64,000 bases of DNA from an uncultured Paludibaculum sp. (GTDB lineage Bacteria; Acidobacteriota; Terriglobia; Bryobacterales; Bryobacteraceae): positions 4,374,001 to 4,438,000 of the forward strand of contig NZ_OY762267.1 in assembly GCF_963665245.1 (NCBI RefSeq). The letters are read 5' to 3'. The notes beneath the pieces are model-generated. The model was given only the letters and a program-made list of their open reading frames with translations. It was not told the DNA's origin and ran no database searches. Below are positions 17,221 to 25,660 of the stretch, one piece after another. Every line of letters starts with the position of its first letter. The first letter of the stretch is position 1. The position numbers were made by a program, and so were the translations under genes.

Positions 17221-20200
17221 AGTATCGGCTCTCCGGATCCATCGGGTTCAGCGACGGCGAAGTGGTGGACGCGTTCCGCTGCAGGATCGCGTAGAGGGAC
17301 GGCAGGATGGTGAGCGTCGTGAACGTTGAGAGGATGAGGCCGCCGATGACGGCGCGGCCGAGGGGCGCGGATTGGGCTCCGGCCTCGCCGAATCCGATGG
17401 CCATGGGTACCATGCCGAAAATCATGGCGGCCGCCGTCATGAGGACGGCCCGCAGACGGCCGGCGGCGCCTTCCTGCGCGGCTCCGATGTGGTCTCGGCC
17501 CTGGTGCCGTGCGTGCTCGGCAAACGTGACAAGCAGGATGGAGTTGGCCACGGCAATGCCGATCGCCATGATCGCGCCCATGAACGACTGGACGTTGAGC
17601 GTCGTGCCGGTTGCGAGCAGCATCAGCAGGACTCCGCAGAGGACGGCGGGGATCGTAAGTACGATGGCCAGCGCGAGGCGCGCCGACTGGAAGTTGGCCG
17701 AAAGCAGCAGGAAGATCATGAGCACCGCGAGGAGCAGGCCGAGCTTCAGGCCAGAGAGCGTCTGTTCCAGAGCAGGGGCCTCGCCGCGCAGTTTGACACT
17801 GACGCCCTTCGGCGGCGCGCCGGCGGCCGCGATGGCATGGTCGATCTTCTGTACCGCTTCGCCCAGAGTCAGGCCGTGGACATTGGCGGTGAGGCTGACG
17901 ACGTGCTGGCCGTTGTAGCGCTCGATCAGCCCTGGCATCGTACCCAGCGTGAACTTGGCCACTTCCGTGAGCCGGGGTTCTGAACGGCCGCCCTGCATGA
18001 CCGGCAACTCGCCCAGGTTCTCGACGCTTTGCATGTGGTTCTGGGGCAGTTGGAGTTGGATCTGAAATGCGTTGCCGGAGGCCGGGTCACGCCAGTAGTT
18101 GGGCTGCGTGAAGCGGGACGAGGACGTGGCTGGAACCACTGACCGGACGACATCGGCCATGGTGAGACCGAACTGCCCGGCCCGCTCGCGATCGACATTG
18201 ACGTCGACCGTTGGAAAGTCCGCGGGCTGCGCCACCTGGAGATCGCGCAGGAACGCCAGCTTCGCCATCTCGGCCTGAAGCTTCTTCGCGAAGCCGTAGT
18301 CAGCCTGGAGGCTGATGCCCTGCACCGCCACCTCAATGGGGGTGGGCGAGCCGAAGCTCATCACCTGGGTGACAATGTCGGCGGCTTCAAACGAGATAGT
18401 GGTGCCGGGCAGGTCGGCCTTCAGCCGTTCACGCAGTTTCTCGCGGAGCACCTCGCCGCGCTGTGCGGTGGGTGCGAGAGCCACCTGGATGATGGCCTCA
18501 TGCGGACCGCTGGTGAAGAGATGGATCAGGTTGACGGGATAGCTTGAGGGGATGGTGCCCACGAAGTCGCTGGTGATGCGAACATTGGCGGGACCGATCG
18601 CGGCCTGGATGGAGTCCAGCGCCTTAAGGGCGATCCGCTCGGTCTCCTCGATGCGCGTGCCCGTGGCAGCGCGCAGGCGGATGCGCATCAGAGGCGCGTT
18701 GGCGTCGGGAAAGATCTCGGTACCGAGCCTGGGCAGCAGGACAAAAACGAGACCCATGGTGAGGGCCAGGTAACCGAGGGCCAACGGCCAACGGACCTTC
18801 AGCGTGACCCGCAGGTAGCTCTCGTACAACGAGCGCAGGCGTCCGAAGAGGCCCTCGCGCTCTTCACCGCGATGGCCCTCCTTCATCAGCCACGTGGAGA
18901 AGACAGGCACCAGACTGCTGGAGAGCAGGTACGACGCGATCATCGAGAAGGCAACGGCCAGCGACAGCGGAACGAAGAGCTGGCGGCCCACGCCCACCAT
19001 GAAGAACGATGGTACGAAGACCGCCAGGATGCAGAACATCGACAGCAGACGGGCGACGGCCGTGCGGCTGCAAGCTTCCACCACGGCACGAGCTCGCGAG
19101 ACGCCCGGTAGCATCTGCGAGTGGATGTTCTCGATCTCTACTGTGGCTTCATCGACAAGCACGCCCACGGCCAGCGCCAGGCCGCCGAGGGTCATGATGT
19201 TGATGGACTGGCCCGTCACCCACAAGGCCACCACGGCGGCGAGTAGAGCGAAGGGGATGTTCAGGACGACGATGAGAGCGCTGCGCCAATCGCGAAGGAA
19301 CAGCAGTACCATCAGCCCGGTGAGCGCGGCGCCGAGCAGCCCTTCGGTCACCAGCCCGTTGATGGAATTGGTGACGTAAGGCGACTGGTCGAACTCCAGA
19401 CGAACGTCTACATCGTCGGGCAGCACCTTGCGGAACTCCGGCAGGTTGGCCTTCACGGCGTTGATCACGGCCAGCGTGGAAGCGTCGGCGCGTTTGGTGA
19501 CGGGGATGTAGACGGTGCGCTTGCCATTCACGTGCGCGTAGGCCGTGATGATGTCCGTGCCGCTCTCGATGGTGGCGATGTCGCGTAAGTAGACCGCCGT
19601 GCCGGCGCCCGGCCGGATGGGTGTGCCGAGAAGTTCCGCGAGGTTCCCACCCAGCGCGGCGTTGGTGCGCGCGATGCGCTCCACCTTGCCGGTCCACATG
19701 TTACCGGAGGGCATGACGAGCGAGGCCTTACTGACGGCGGCGATCGCCTCGTCGGGTGAGATCCGGTATTGCTGCAGTTTGCCGGGATTCAGAGTGACGA
19801 CGATGGTGCGCTGATTACCGCCGAATGGTGGCGGAGCGGAGACCCCGGGCAGGGTTGCGAAGAGCGGCCGAACGCGGTTCAGCGCGAAGTCCTGCAATTC
19901 TCCCTGGCTGTGCGTGGCGCTGCTGAAGACCAGTTGCCCGACGGCGACGCTGCCGGCGTCGAAGCGGGTAATGAACGGAGGCACGGCGCCGGGCGGCATG
20001 AAGGCACGGGCGCGGTTCACATAGCCCACGGTCTCGGCCATGGCCTGGCTCATGTTTGTGCCCTCGTGAAACACGAGCTTCATCAGGGCGGCGCCCTGTA
20101 CGCTCTTGCTCTCAACGTGATCGATGCCCGTGATGTAGAGGAAGTGATACTCGTAGTAGTAAGTGAGGTAACCCTCCATCTGGGCCGGATCCATACCACC

Positions 20201-20353
20201 GTAGGGCTGCGCGACGTAAATGGCCGGATCGCCCACCTGCGGAAAGATGTCCACCGGCATCCGCTTCACAGCGAGGATCGCGCCAAGGGCGACCGTGAGC
20301 AAGGCAACGACCACCGTGAGAGGCCGGGATAGTGCGGCTAGGACAAAGCGCAT
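17207..20353 (-). CDS. RND efflux permease (HAE/Czc-type)
   Basis: A 1048-residue inner-membrane pump, typical for the family. The start MRFVLAALSRPLTVVVALLT at 20353 is chosen since it matches the conserved RND N-terminus and follows the TolC-like gene by 22 bp; an upstream ATG at 20464 would overlap that gene. Two blocks of six helices flank periplasmic loops. TM4 carries GLALAVGVLVDEATVEIENIH, where AcrB-type pumps have a paired Asp; here the pair is Asp-Glu. GGMDPAQMEGYLTYYYEYHF and GNLAELLGTPI match the drug/organic-type loops. Proton-driven export of drugs or organic compounds is the likely role. Confidence 0.9.
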   Translation of the reverse strand: MRFVLAALSRPLTVVVALLTVALGAILAVKRMPVDIFPQVGDPAIYVAQPYGGMDPAQMEGYLTYYYEYHFLYITGIDHVESKSVQGAALMKLVFHEGTNMSQAMAETVGYVNRARAFMPPGAVPPFITRFDAGSVAVGQLVFSSATHSQGELQDFALNRVRPLFATLPGVSAPPPFGGNQRTIVVTLNPGKLQQYRISPDEAIAAVSKASLVMPSGNMWTGKVERIARTNAALGGNLAELLGTPIRPGAGTAVYLRDIATIESGTDIITAYAHVNGKRTVYIPVTKRADASTLAVINAVKANLPEFRKVLPDDVDVRLEFDQSPYVTNSINGLVTEGLLGAALTGLMVLLFLRDWRSALIVVLNIPFALLAAVVALWVTGQSINIMTLGGLALAVGVLVDEATVEIENIHSQMLPGVSRARAVVEACSRTAVARLLSMFCILAVFVPSFFMVGVGRQLFVPLSLAVAFSMIASYLLSSSLVPVFSTWLMKEGHRGEEREGLFGRLRSLYESYLRVTLKVRWPLALGYLALTMGLVFVLLPRLGTEIFPDANAPLMRIRLRAATGTRIEETERIALKALDSIQAAIGPANVRITSDFVGTIPSSYPVNLIHLFTSGPHEAIIQVALAPTAQRGEVLREKLRERLKADLPGTTISFEAADIVTQVMSFGSPTPIEVAVQGISLQADYGFAKKLQAEMAKLAFLRDLQVAQPADFPTVDVNVDRERAGQFGLTMADVVRSVVPATSSSRFTQPNYWRDPASGNAFQIQLQLPQNHMQSVENLGELPVMQGGRSEPRLTEVAKFTLGTMPGLIERYNGQHVVSLTANVHGLTLGEAVQKIDHAIAAAGAPPKGVSVKLRGEAPALEQTLSGLKLGLLLAVLMIFLLLSANFQSARLALAIVLTIPAVLCGVLLMLLATGTTLNVQSFMGAIMAIGIAVANSILLVTFAEHARHQGRDHIGAAQEGAAGRLRAVLMTAAAMIFGMVPMAIGFGEAGAQSAPLGRAVIGGLILSTFTTLTILPSLYAILQRNASTTSPSLNPMDPESRYYEAH

Positions 20354-20375
20354 GATAGTTGGCCCGTAACGGGAA

Positions 20376-21755
20376 TCACCTGGTTGCCTCGGCGATGAAG
20401 GGTTGCAGATCTCCGCCCACGGCCGCGATGGCGAGCAAGCCGCGCCACACGCCCAGGCGGGCAAGCGAGTCGTCGATTTCGGTCTGAGTAAGCAACCGCT
20501 GCGCGTCAGCGACTTCCGTGATGTTGCCCAGCCCGGATTGATAGCGGGCTGTAGCCTGCTGGACCGCGGCGCGCGCGGCTGTGAGTTGCACTGGTGTGTT
20601 GGCGGCTATGCGCCGGGCGCCGTTGAGGCTGGCCACGGCCCGGTTCCATTGGGCGCGCAGTTCCACGGCGATCTGCTCGGACTTCGCCATCTGCGATCGA
20701 ATCGTTGCGCTCTGCGCGGCCTCGCGAGCACGAATCGCGGGCAGGTCGAGGATGGGGAAAGTCACCGTGAAGCCGACAGCGTAGTTCTGCGTATTCGGCG
20801 CGAGGCCGTTCAGCCCGCCCAGCCTGGCTCCGTCCACCTCGGCGCCAGTGCCCCGAGCGGAGATCGCGCCCTGCAGATTGAACTTGGGAAAGTAAGACCG
20901 CTCCAGTGCTCGCAGTTGCGCCTGTGCCTGTTGAACGGCGGCGTTCTGCTCGGCCACTGCCGGGTTCGAGGATGTGTTCGGGGAAGCCGTGCCGCTTTCC
21001 GCCGGCAGTGTAAGGAGGTTCCCCGCGGCGATGAGGCTGGTGGTGGGCGCCCCACCGGTGAACTGGGCCAGATTCGCGCGCGCTACGTCGAGCGCCTGTT
21101 CTGCCTGAATGAGTTGCGTCCGGGCGGCGGCCGATTCCGCTTCCGCTCTGGATTGGTCCGCGCCGGGCCGCAGTTCCGCGGAGACCTGCGCGGCGATGAC
21201 CTTCAGGACCGCGTCGGAACGGTCGACGCCGGCTTGCGCGGCGCGCGTCGTCTCTTGGGCGGCCACCACGGTGAGGTACGCGTCGGCGGCGGTGACCAAG
21301 ACATCGAACTGCACGCGTTTCAACGACGCCTCGGATTGCGCGCGAGCGGCGTTAGCCACGGCGACATTCGCGTCCCGCAGCCCGAAGTCGAACGGCTCCC
21401 AGGAGACCAGACCGCCCACGGCGCTGCCCCATACGCTGCCGAAGTTGTTCGAGCCGATGACCGGACCGGAGATGGACGGGATCGTGCTTTGCGGCAACAG
21501 GGTGCCGAAGACGTTGTTGCGTGTCGCGCGGTTCACCTGCGCCATCGCGCCCACGCGCGGCAGATAGGCAGTGCGCGCGAGGCGGATGCCGGCGGTCGCC
21601 GCATTGATCTGTTCCTGCGACACGCGGAGCGAGGGATAGTTCTTGAGGGCCGCCTGCATGGCTTGGTCCAGCGACACCGGAGCCGACTGGACCGGCTGCT
21701 GCGCCATGGCCACGCCGCAGACAAAAAGACCCGCCACGATGCGGGGCAGCGGCAT
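20376..21755 (-). CDS. TolC-family outer-membrane efflux channel
   Basis: 459 residues with signal peptide (PLPRIVAGLFVCGVAMAQQP), then two OEP repeats. Recognisable parts are LDQAMQAALKNYPSLRVSQE, ATAGIRLARTAYLPRVGAMA, YLTVVAAQETTRAAQAGV and the mirrored second half (AVQQATARYQSGLGNITEVADAQ, the conserved xxxYxxGxxxxxEVLDAQ motif). It forms the trimeric exit duct for the pump encoded downstream. ATG at 21755 is chosen because the longer frame reads through the upstream regulator gene; 28 bp separate it from that gene's stop. Confidence 0.9.
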   Translation of the reverse strand: MPLPRIVAGLFVCGVAMAQQPVQSAPVSLDQAMQAALKNYPSLRVSQEQINAATAGIRLARTAYLPRVGAMAQVNRATRNNVFGTLLPQSTIPSISGPVIGSNNFGSVWGSAVGGLVSWEPFDFGLRDANVAVANAARAQSEASLKRVQFDVLVTAADAYLTVVAAQETTRAAQAGVDRSDAVLKVIAAQVSAELRPGADQSRAEAESAAARTQLIQAEQALDVARANLAQFTGGAPTTSLIAAGNLLTLPAESGTASPNTSSNPAVAEQNAAVQQAQAQLRALERSYFPKFNLQGAISARGTGAEVDGARLGGLNGLAPNTQNYAVGFTVTFPILDLPAIRAREAAQSATIRSQMAKSEQIAVELRAQWNRAVASLNGARRIAANTPVQLTAARAAVQQATARYQSGLGNITEVADAQRLLTQTEIDDSLARLGVWRGLLAIAAVGGDLQPFIAEATR

Positions 21756-21783
21756 GCGTGGCTTCAGCGAGGTGGTCAATGGG

Positions 21784-22122
21784 CTACTCACCTTCCACGA
21801 GCTCTCGAAACAGTTCACGCACCTTGTGTTTGGCGCCGTCCAACGCTTTCTTGCCCAGAGGAGTGGCTCGATAGACCTTGCGCAGCGACTTCCCGTTGCG
21901 CTCTTCCTTTGAGCGCAGATAGCCCTTCTTCTCCAGCCCGTGAAGGATGGGGTAGAGGCTGCCGGGGCTGATCCGGTAGCCATGCCGCGCCAGCTCCTCA
22001 ATCATCCCGAGTCCAAAGATGGGCTCTTCCGATGCGTGATGCAGGACGTGCAGGCGGATCAGTCCGGAGTAAAGCTCCCGATCGATGGCCGGCTGTTTCC
22101 CCTCGGCTTTCGTTTTCGACAT
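21784..22122 (-). CDS. PadR-family transcriptional regulator
   Basis: 112 residues with a winged helix: LIRLHVLHHASEEPIFGLGM, then IEELARHGYRISPGSLYPIL, HGLEKKGYLRS and a C-terminal dimerisation helix. PadR proteins repress drug-efflux or detoxification genes and release on ligand binding. As first gene of the operon with tolC-, permease- and adaptor-type genes, it probably autoregulates the whole unit. The start codon lies directly downstream of TATCGACACTCGTAATCGA (minus strand), which is a candidate operator on position alone. Confidence 0.9.
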   Translation of the reverse strand: MSKTKAEGKQPAIDRELYSGLIRLHVLHHASEEPIFGLGMIEELARHGYRISPGSLYPILHGLEKKGYLRSKEERNGKSLRKVYRATPLGKKALDGAKHKVRELFRELVEGE

Positions 22123-22205
22123 TCGATTACGAGTGTCGATAAGTATAGGAGCGCGATCCGAATGCTGTCAATGGGTAGAGGGCTTGAATCGAGGGATCAG
22201 GGCAT

Positions 22206-23306
22206 TCAACGCTTTGCCGTGGGTTCCGCGAAAGTGAGCGCCAGCACGGCGAATGAGGTCGCGGCATCGCGCATGAACAGCGCAGGCATTGCGTCCGCTG
22301 GATACTGCTTGTTCATCGAGCCGGAGTCCCAGTAACCCGCACGCGGATCCTGATGGGCTCGCAGCCACGCCAGCGCCGACGACATCCGGCGGTCGGAGGC
22401 CGGTACTCCGCCGGTCTGCAGTAGGAACGCGGCGAATGCCGTGGCGTAGCCGTTCGCACCCGGGGCGAGTTTGGCGTCGGGATGTTCCTTCCACGGCCCC
22501 AGGGACTCGGCGGACCAGCTTCCATCTCTATTCTGTTTCCCCAGGGCCTCCTCGACGATGGCTTTCTTTGCGGCGTCCGGCAGGAGACCTGGCAGCTTGC
22601 GAGCCGCCCACAGCAGCATCAGCCGATTGTGCAGCGGCTGCCCGGCGGACGCTCTAGCGAAGTAAGCCTTGAGCGCAGCCGTATGCTCTTTTACCGGCTC
22701 CTGCTCGCGATACGACGCAGGCGCACTACCCACGGCCAGCGCTGCCAGAGTGGCGCCGAAGAACGGCGAGTCCGAAGTCTCATAAGGGTCGGTATTGAAC
22801 ACATACCACTGCCAAGCGCCCTGCAGTGGCCCTGTCTTCTGTTGGAGCCTCCACAGCCGGTCGAAGGCCTGCCTGGTAGCTGGACTCATGGTGCCCGACG
22901 GCTCATCCGCGCGAGCCAGGAATAGTGCCGCGAAGATCGCCTCGACGCCGATCGCCTGGGAGGCCATGGGCTCCTTCGTAATGCGTGGCGCGTACTCCTT
23001 GGCTTCATTCTTGTCGACCCGCGCTCGCAGAGCGTTCAACAATCCAGTCTCATGTTCCACTGGTTCGCCTTCCCCCAGCACCTGGCGCAGAGGAGGCCGG
23101 GCCATCAGATAAGTAATTCCGGTGTGGCACGACAGGCATGGCCCGCCCATGGATTTCGCCGGCGCCCAGGCAAACCACTCCTTCTGCCTGGCGTCGAGAT
23201 AGTCAGCGGCCAGCCGGGGATTCCAATCCGCGGCGAATGAACAGGTTTGGATCACAGTGGCAAGAACAGCCGGCGCGATCGAACATTTCTTGGTCCAGGT
23301 CCACAT
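22206..23306 (-). CDS. Secreted squalene-cyclase-fold (prenyltransferase-repeat) protein with CXXCH motif
   Basis: 366 residues with a signal peptide (APAVLATVIQTCSFAA). The body shows alpha/alpha-toroid repeats of the prenyltransferase/squalene-oxidase type (NRDGSWSAESLGPWKEHPD, GYATAFAAFLLQTGG, SSALAWLRAHQDPRAGYWD). Near residue 57 is CLSCHTGITYLMARP, a C-x-x-C-H haem-c attachment motif. The catalytic DxDD of true squalene-hopene cyclases is not seen, so cyclase activity is unlikely. It probably acts in the periplasm with covalent haem; substrate unknown. It is flanked by a divergently unrelated efflux operon and an AraC regulator. Confidence 0.7.
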   Translation of the reverse strand: MWTWTKKCSIAPAVLATVIQTCSFAADWNPRLAADYLDARQKEWFAWAPAKSMGGPCLSCHTGITYLMARPPLRQVLGEGEPVEHETGLLNALRARVDKNEAKEYAPRITKEPMASQAIGVEAIFAALFLARADEPSGTMSPATRQAFDRLWRLQQKTGPLQGAWQWYVFNTDPYETSDSPFFGATLAALAVGSAPASYREQEPVKEHTAALKAYFARASAGQPLHNRLMLLWAARKLPGLLPDAAKKAIVEEALGKQNRDGSWSAESLGPWKEHPDAKLAPGANGYATAFAAFLLQTGGVPASDRRMSSALAWLRAHQDPRAGYWDSGSMNKQYPADAMPALFMRDAATSFAVLALTFAEPTAKR

Positions 23307-23395
23307 ATTGGAATCAGTGTGCCAGCGGACCCGCGCCGGCGTCGCTCAAAAATGGATGGCGCGATGCAGAAATGGATGGGAAAGCGACGGTCGTG

Positions 23396-24277
23396 CTACC
23401 TGCGACTCTGACGTAGAACCAGACCGGGTGAGAATCCGAGAGATCGTTTCATGTGAAACGAGAGGTGGCTGGCATGTGTGAATCCGCATTCCTGCGCCGC
23501 CTGGCTGATGGAACTCGTGCCCTTCAAGAGCAGCGTCCGCGCGCGGTCGACACGCCGCTCGATGACGTACTGATGGAGCGGCCGTCCCATCGACTGGCGG
23601 AATGCGGCCTTGCAGTGGGAGGCGCTGAGGCCGACGAAATTCGCGACCTCTTCCAGGGACAGATCGCCGCCCAGGTTCTCCTCGATGTAGCAGAGAACCT
23701 GCTTCAGCCGGTAGCCCGACAGGCCACCCTTCGTCTCGCGCGGTGTGCCAGACAGGCTCGAATGGTGTTGCACCACGTGCCCACTGAGGGCGACTGCCAG
23801 GCTCTCCACGTAGAGCCGGCCATTTGGATAACCAGCTTCGAGTTCTTCCCTCAACGCCCAGCCCAGATGCTCGATGCGGCCGTCGCGAATCTGGAACCGG
23901 TTGGCGATCTCGATCGCGCCGCCCCGCAGCCCGGAGTCCTCCGCCACCGACTGCAGCAGGCCGGTGGACAGACCCATGATCAGCGCCGTGTCCGCGTCCT
24001 TCAATTCCCACCGGCTGGGCTCGCCGACGGGAATGATGTCGACGTCTCCGTGAACGCTTTTGCCCCTGTGCCGCCGGCCCACGCGGTCGCAGCCAATCAT
24101 CACGGGGGCTCCAATGTGCACGACAAGCGCGGCGCGGGGGCTGGGTGGGGCCAGCAGGACGCCGGCCGGATCTGTCTGCACACGCGCATGAAACCGCTGG
24201 CCTGTCAGCGAATCTGCTGTCAATTTGGCGCGATCCACCCTGCCAGTATCCACGAGATGATGCTTTTTGTTTGTCAC
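23396..24277 (-). CDS. AraC-family transcriptional regulator
   Basis: About 293 residues. The C-terminus has the two AraC helix-turn-helices: YIEENLGGDLSLEEVANFVG and LSASHCKAAFRQSMGRPLHQ, then LLLKGTSSISQAAQECGFTH and FHMKRSLGFSPG. The N-terminal 180 residues form the ligand or dimerisation domain. The frame is open far upstream but overlaps the acyltransferase gene there; GTG at 24277 (VTNKKHHLV), 21 bp after that gene's stop, is the first start outside it. Start is uncertain. Same-strand adjacency hints at regulation of 24298-25485, but this is not shown. Confidence 0.8.
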   Translation of the reverse strand: MTNKKHHLVDTGRVDRAKLTADSLTGQRFHARVQTDPAGVLLAPPSPRAALVVHIGAPVMIGCDRVGRRHRGKSVHGDVDIIPVGEPSRWELKDADTALIMGLSTGLLQSVAEDSGLRGGAIEIANRFQIRDGRIEHLGWALREELEAGYPNGRLYVESLAVALSGHVVQHHSSLSGTPRETKGGLSGYRLKQVLCYIEENLGGDLSLEEVANFVGLSASHCKAAFRQSMGRPLHQYVIERRVDRARTLLLKGTSSISQAAQECGFTHASHLSFHMKRSLGFSPGLVLRQSRR

Positions 24278-24297
24278 AATTTGTCCGGTCGCCGTCC

Positions 24298-25485
24298 TCA
24301 GAGGTAGCGCAGCCACCAGGACTTTCGCGTGCTCTTCAGACGATCGAACCAAAGGCATATGGGGTACAGGGCAACGACCAAGCCAATCCAGACGGCGTAG
24401 ACCACCCACAGCGGATATCCATAGTCCGCCGGATAAAGGGCGGCTGGCCCACCCATGGAAGGCAGGGGATGGAACAGAAAGGAGCCCGATCCGTAGCGAA
24501 CGATGGCCAACACGACCGCGATGACGTGGATCAGATAGAGATGGAGAAGAAAGTAGAAAAGAGGCACACGCCCGAAGACCAGAAGTGGATTGGAAGGCCG
24601 GAAGTGCATGCGGTCCAGCACGCTCAGCACGAGCAACGCCGGCCCCAGGGTCATCAGCAGAAAGTCCAACGATGGCGGGTATTTGAGGACATTCAGGAAG
24701 GAAACGACCGTCATGATCGCGGAGCCCTGACTCGACCAGGGAGCCGGGTTTCCGTAGATGTTCGCCATGCGAATGACGAGGAAGGCGACCGTGGCCGCGG
24801 AACCCATCTGCACCATCCTCCGGCGGCGGATCTCTGGCTCCATTACCATGGCGGAGCCGAAGCAGAAGCCGGCCGACATTACGGCAAACCACGGGATGAG
24901 CGGATAGGCCGCCAGGAAGATGGGCGCCTGCGGAGGGATGACACCCGGTTGATGCAGGATATTCCAGAGCGGGCCGAGCGATCGCAGCAACGAGGTTTGT
25001 ATCGGATCCAGTGCATTGTGCAGGAAGATGACGGCGACGCTAAGAATTGCGAGAGGCTGGATGGGCAGGCGAATCAAGCCGCCGAGAATGATCATCGACC
25101 AGCCCAGTCCCCACAGCACCGCAAGCACGACCAAGCCTTCCGTCAGGCTGAAGGCGAAGGCAAGCCGGACGACAATCAGTTCCAGCAAGATCAGCCAAAG
25201 CCCGCGCTTCCACAAGTACCGGGACAGCGCAGCCTTGTCACCGTGGCGGTTGAGAACAAGGAATGCGCTCACGCCGGCGGCGAACATGAATACCGGTGCG
25301 CAGAAGTGGGTGATCCAGCGTGTGAAGAAGATGGCGGGCGTGGTACGGGCCAGGTCTTCCGGACTGAAGACGAAGGCGGCCGCGTGCACAAACTCGCGGA
25401 TGTGATCCAGCGCCATGATGATCATGACGGCACCACGGAGCGCATCAATCGAGTCGAGTCGATTCCTGGGAATGGTTGGGGTCAA
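24298..25485 (-). CDS. Membrane protein of the HGSNAT/DUF1624 acyltransferase-like family
   Basis: 395 residues with about ten hydrophobic segments. The start (RLDSIDALRGAVMIIMALDH) is the signature of heparan-alpha-glucosaminide N-acetyltransferase-like and DUF1624 proteins, in which the membrane His transfers acetyl groups to sugars. Residues APVFMFAAGVSAFLVLNRHG and VPLFYFLLHLYLIHVIA also fit. The acceptor is unknown. ATG at 25485 is the first in-frame start before the hydrophobic region. The preceding 25486-25660 is noncoding. Confidence 0.8.
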   Translation of the reverse strand: MTPTIPRNRLDSIDALRGAVMIIMALDHIREFVHAAAFVFSPEDLARTTPAIFFTRWITHFCAPVFMFAAGVSAFLVLNRHGDKAALSRYLWKRGLWLILLELIVVRLAFAFSLTEGLVVLAVLWGLGWSMIILGGLIRLPIQPLAILSVAVIFLHNALDPIQTSLLRSLGPLWNILHQPGVIPPQAPIFLAAYPLIPWFAVMSAGFCFGSAMVMEPEIRRRRMVQMGSAATVAFLVIRMANIYGNPAPWSSQGSAIMTVVSFLNVLKYPPSLDFLLMTLGPALLVLSVLDRMHFRPSNPLLVFGRVPLFYFLLHLYLIHVIAVVLAIVRYGSGSFLFHPLPSMGGPAALYPADYGYPLWVVYAVWIGLVVALYPICLWFDRLKSTRKSWWLRYL

Positions 25486-25660
25486 GTCGATGAGGATATT
25501 CTAGCGGCACTCCTCCGGCGCGCCCACTAGTGCCTGCAGAAAAGGACGGTGTTTTTACAGTCTGCCGCCAAGCCCTCCAGGTCTTGGTTGGCGTGGAACC
25601 CGACCGCGAGAGAATGCTCGCCCGCCTGAGCCGCGTGCCAAGACAGTAGCGACTGGCCGG

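Noticed and set aside
16123..20353. Metal-type (CzcA) specificity for the RND pump
   Set aside because: No His-rich metal loops were seen; permease loops and PadR control fit an organic-compound pump at least as well, so no substrate is claimed.
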